From: Stentor coeruleus
Taxonomy: Eukaryota > Ciliophora > Heterotrichea > Heterotrichida > Stentoridae
DNA length: 64,000 nt
Assembly (NCBI GenBank): GCA_001970955.1
Contig: MPUH01000014.1
Coordinates: 109,527-173,526 of the forward strand
Reading direction: 5' to 3'
Position 1 is the stretch's first letter, and each line of letters starts with the position of its first letter. Below, one piece after another: positions 63,461 through 64,000 of the stretch. The position numbers were made by a program, and so were the translations under genes. The notes under the pieces are model-generated. The model saw only the letters and a list, made by a program, of their open reading frames with translations. It searched no databases and was not told the DNA's origin.

Positions 63461-64000
63461 TAATTTAAGTATTTGATATTATTTTGGAAAAGAAGTTTGA
63501 ATGGCATTTTTTTTGGGTTTTTTTAGTTAGGATGATACTTTTTTTTGGGTTTGTGAATTGGGCATTTTAGTAGAATTTAAGATTTTTTGAATTAGTTAAG
63601 GATGTGGTTGATATTTAGAAGGGTTTTTGGAAGAAGGGATTTCGTTTTGATAATATGAAACGGGTTGGGTTTTTGGATGTGGAAATGTAGTAAGAAATTA
63701 TAAAAGATTATGTTAGAGTTTAAAGATAAATTTAGGAAGAAATTAAGAGTAAATATAGTAGCATTTATAGAATCTTGAATAATTTGCCTTAGTTAATGGA
63801 AATTTTGAAATATTAGATATTGTATGTTAGTATTAAGATTTGAATAGAAGATAAAGAAAATATGTGTTTGATTATATGTAGTCTATAGAAAATTTTATAA
63901 GTATTTGACAATTCAATCAAAGCTTAAAAGGAGACTTAATAGAATGAAAATTTAAGATAGTAAAATGATATAGATTCTAATAGATTGAAAGAAAATATAT
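63461..64000. other. strongly G-skewed 5' flank of the NEK gene
   Basis: G-rich and nearly C-free on the plus strand for most of its length (63601-63660 has 18 G and 1 C). No open frame or RNA gene seen. The skew is continuous to the window edge. Confidence 0.65.

Overview
The window looks like a piece of somatic (macronuclear) genome from a heterotrich ciliate, most likely Stentor or a close relative. The DNA is very AT-rich and genes are densely packed on both strands. Gene content is ciliate-like: a MORN protein, a NEK kinase, a membrane-acylated PP2C, a very large BEACH protein and a Kelch/cysteine-rich membrane protein. Genes read through with the standard code, and TAA, TAG and TGA all act as stops. 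Seven introns that I can place are each exactly 15 nt, begin GTA, end AG and carry an A at intron position 10, which matches the tiny introns known from Stentor. The species call is an inference.

Region 1 (1-14.6 kb) is gene-poor. It holds the start of a coiled-coil gene leaving the left edge, a degenerate XPD/ERCC2-type helicase that keeps its Fe-S cysteines but has lost its ATPase motifs, and four R2R3-type Myb paralogues separated by kilobases of sequence with no intact gene. One Myb copy is frameshifted. Region 2 (14.6-25 kb) has an acidic-tract protein of unknown role, a small acidic protein, a possible claspin/Mrc1-like protein, the wreck of a cytosolic carboxypeptidase (CCP/AGBL) gene, a coiled-coil protein and a PP2C phosphatase.

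Region 3 (25.5-36 kb) is a run of eight minus-strand genes: two theta-like glutathione S-transferases in tandem, two paralogous coiled-coil proteins that end in CaaX-like prenylation boxes, and four SP-motif-rich or coiled-coil proteins of unknown function. Region 4 (36-45.3 kb) is plus-strand: two small basic proteins, an acylated MORN protein and a spliced Kelch membrane protein. Region 5 (45.3-52 kb) carries mitochondrial Lon protease, a Rab8-like GTPase, a small unknown protein, the retromer subunit VPS29 and tRNA-Ile(AAU). Region 6 (52-64 kb) is dominated by a 7.7-kb BEACH gene, with a small basic protein and a NEK kinase further right. Rab, VPS29 and BEACH all belong to membrane traffic, but nothing shows that they are co-regulated.

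Whole-window signals: (i) most spacers between housekeeping genes are G-rich/C-poor at their left and C-rich/G-poor at their right on the plus strand, so each gene has a C-rich 5' flank and a G-rich 3' flank on its coding strand; the Myb area largely lacks this. (ii) A 258-bp dispersed repeat with a partly preserved reading frame occurs three times in the same orientation. (iii) Six single N positions are each associated with duplicated flanking sequence of 34-89 nt and look like unresolved assembly overlaps; some fall inside genes.
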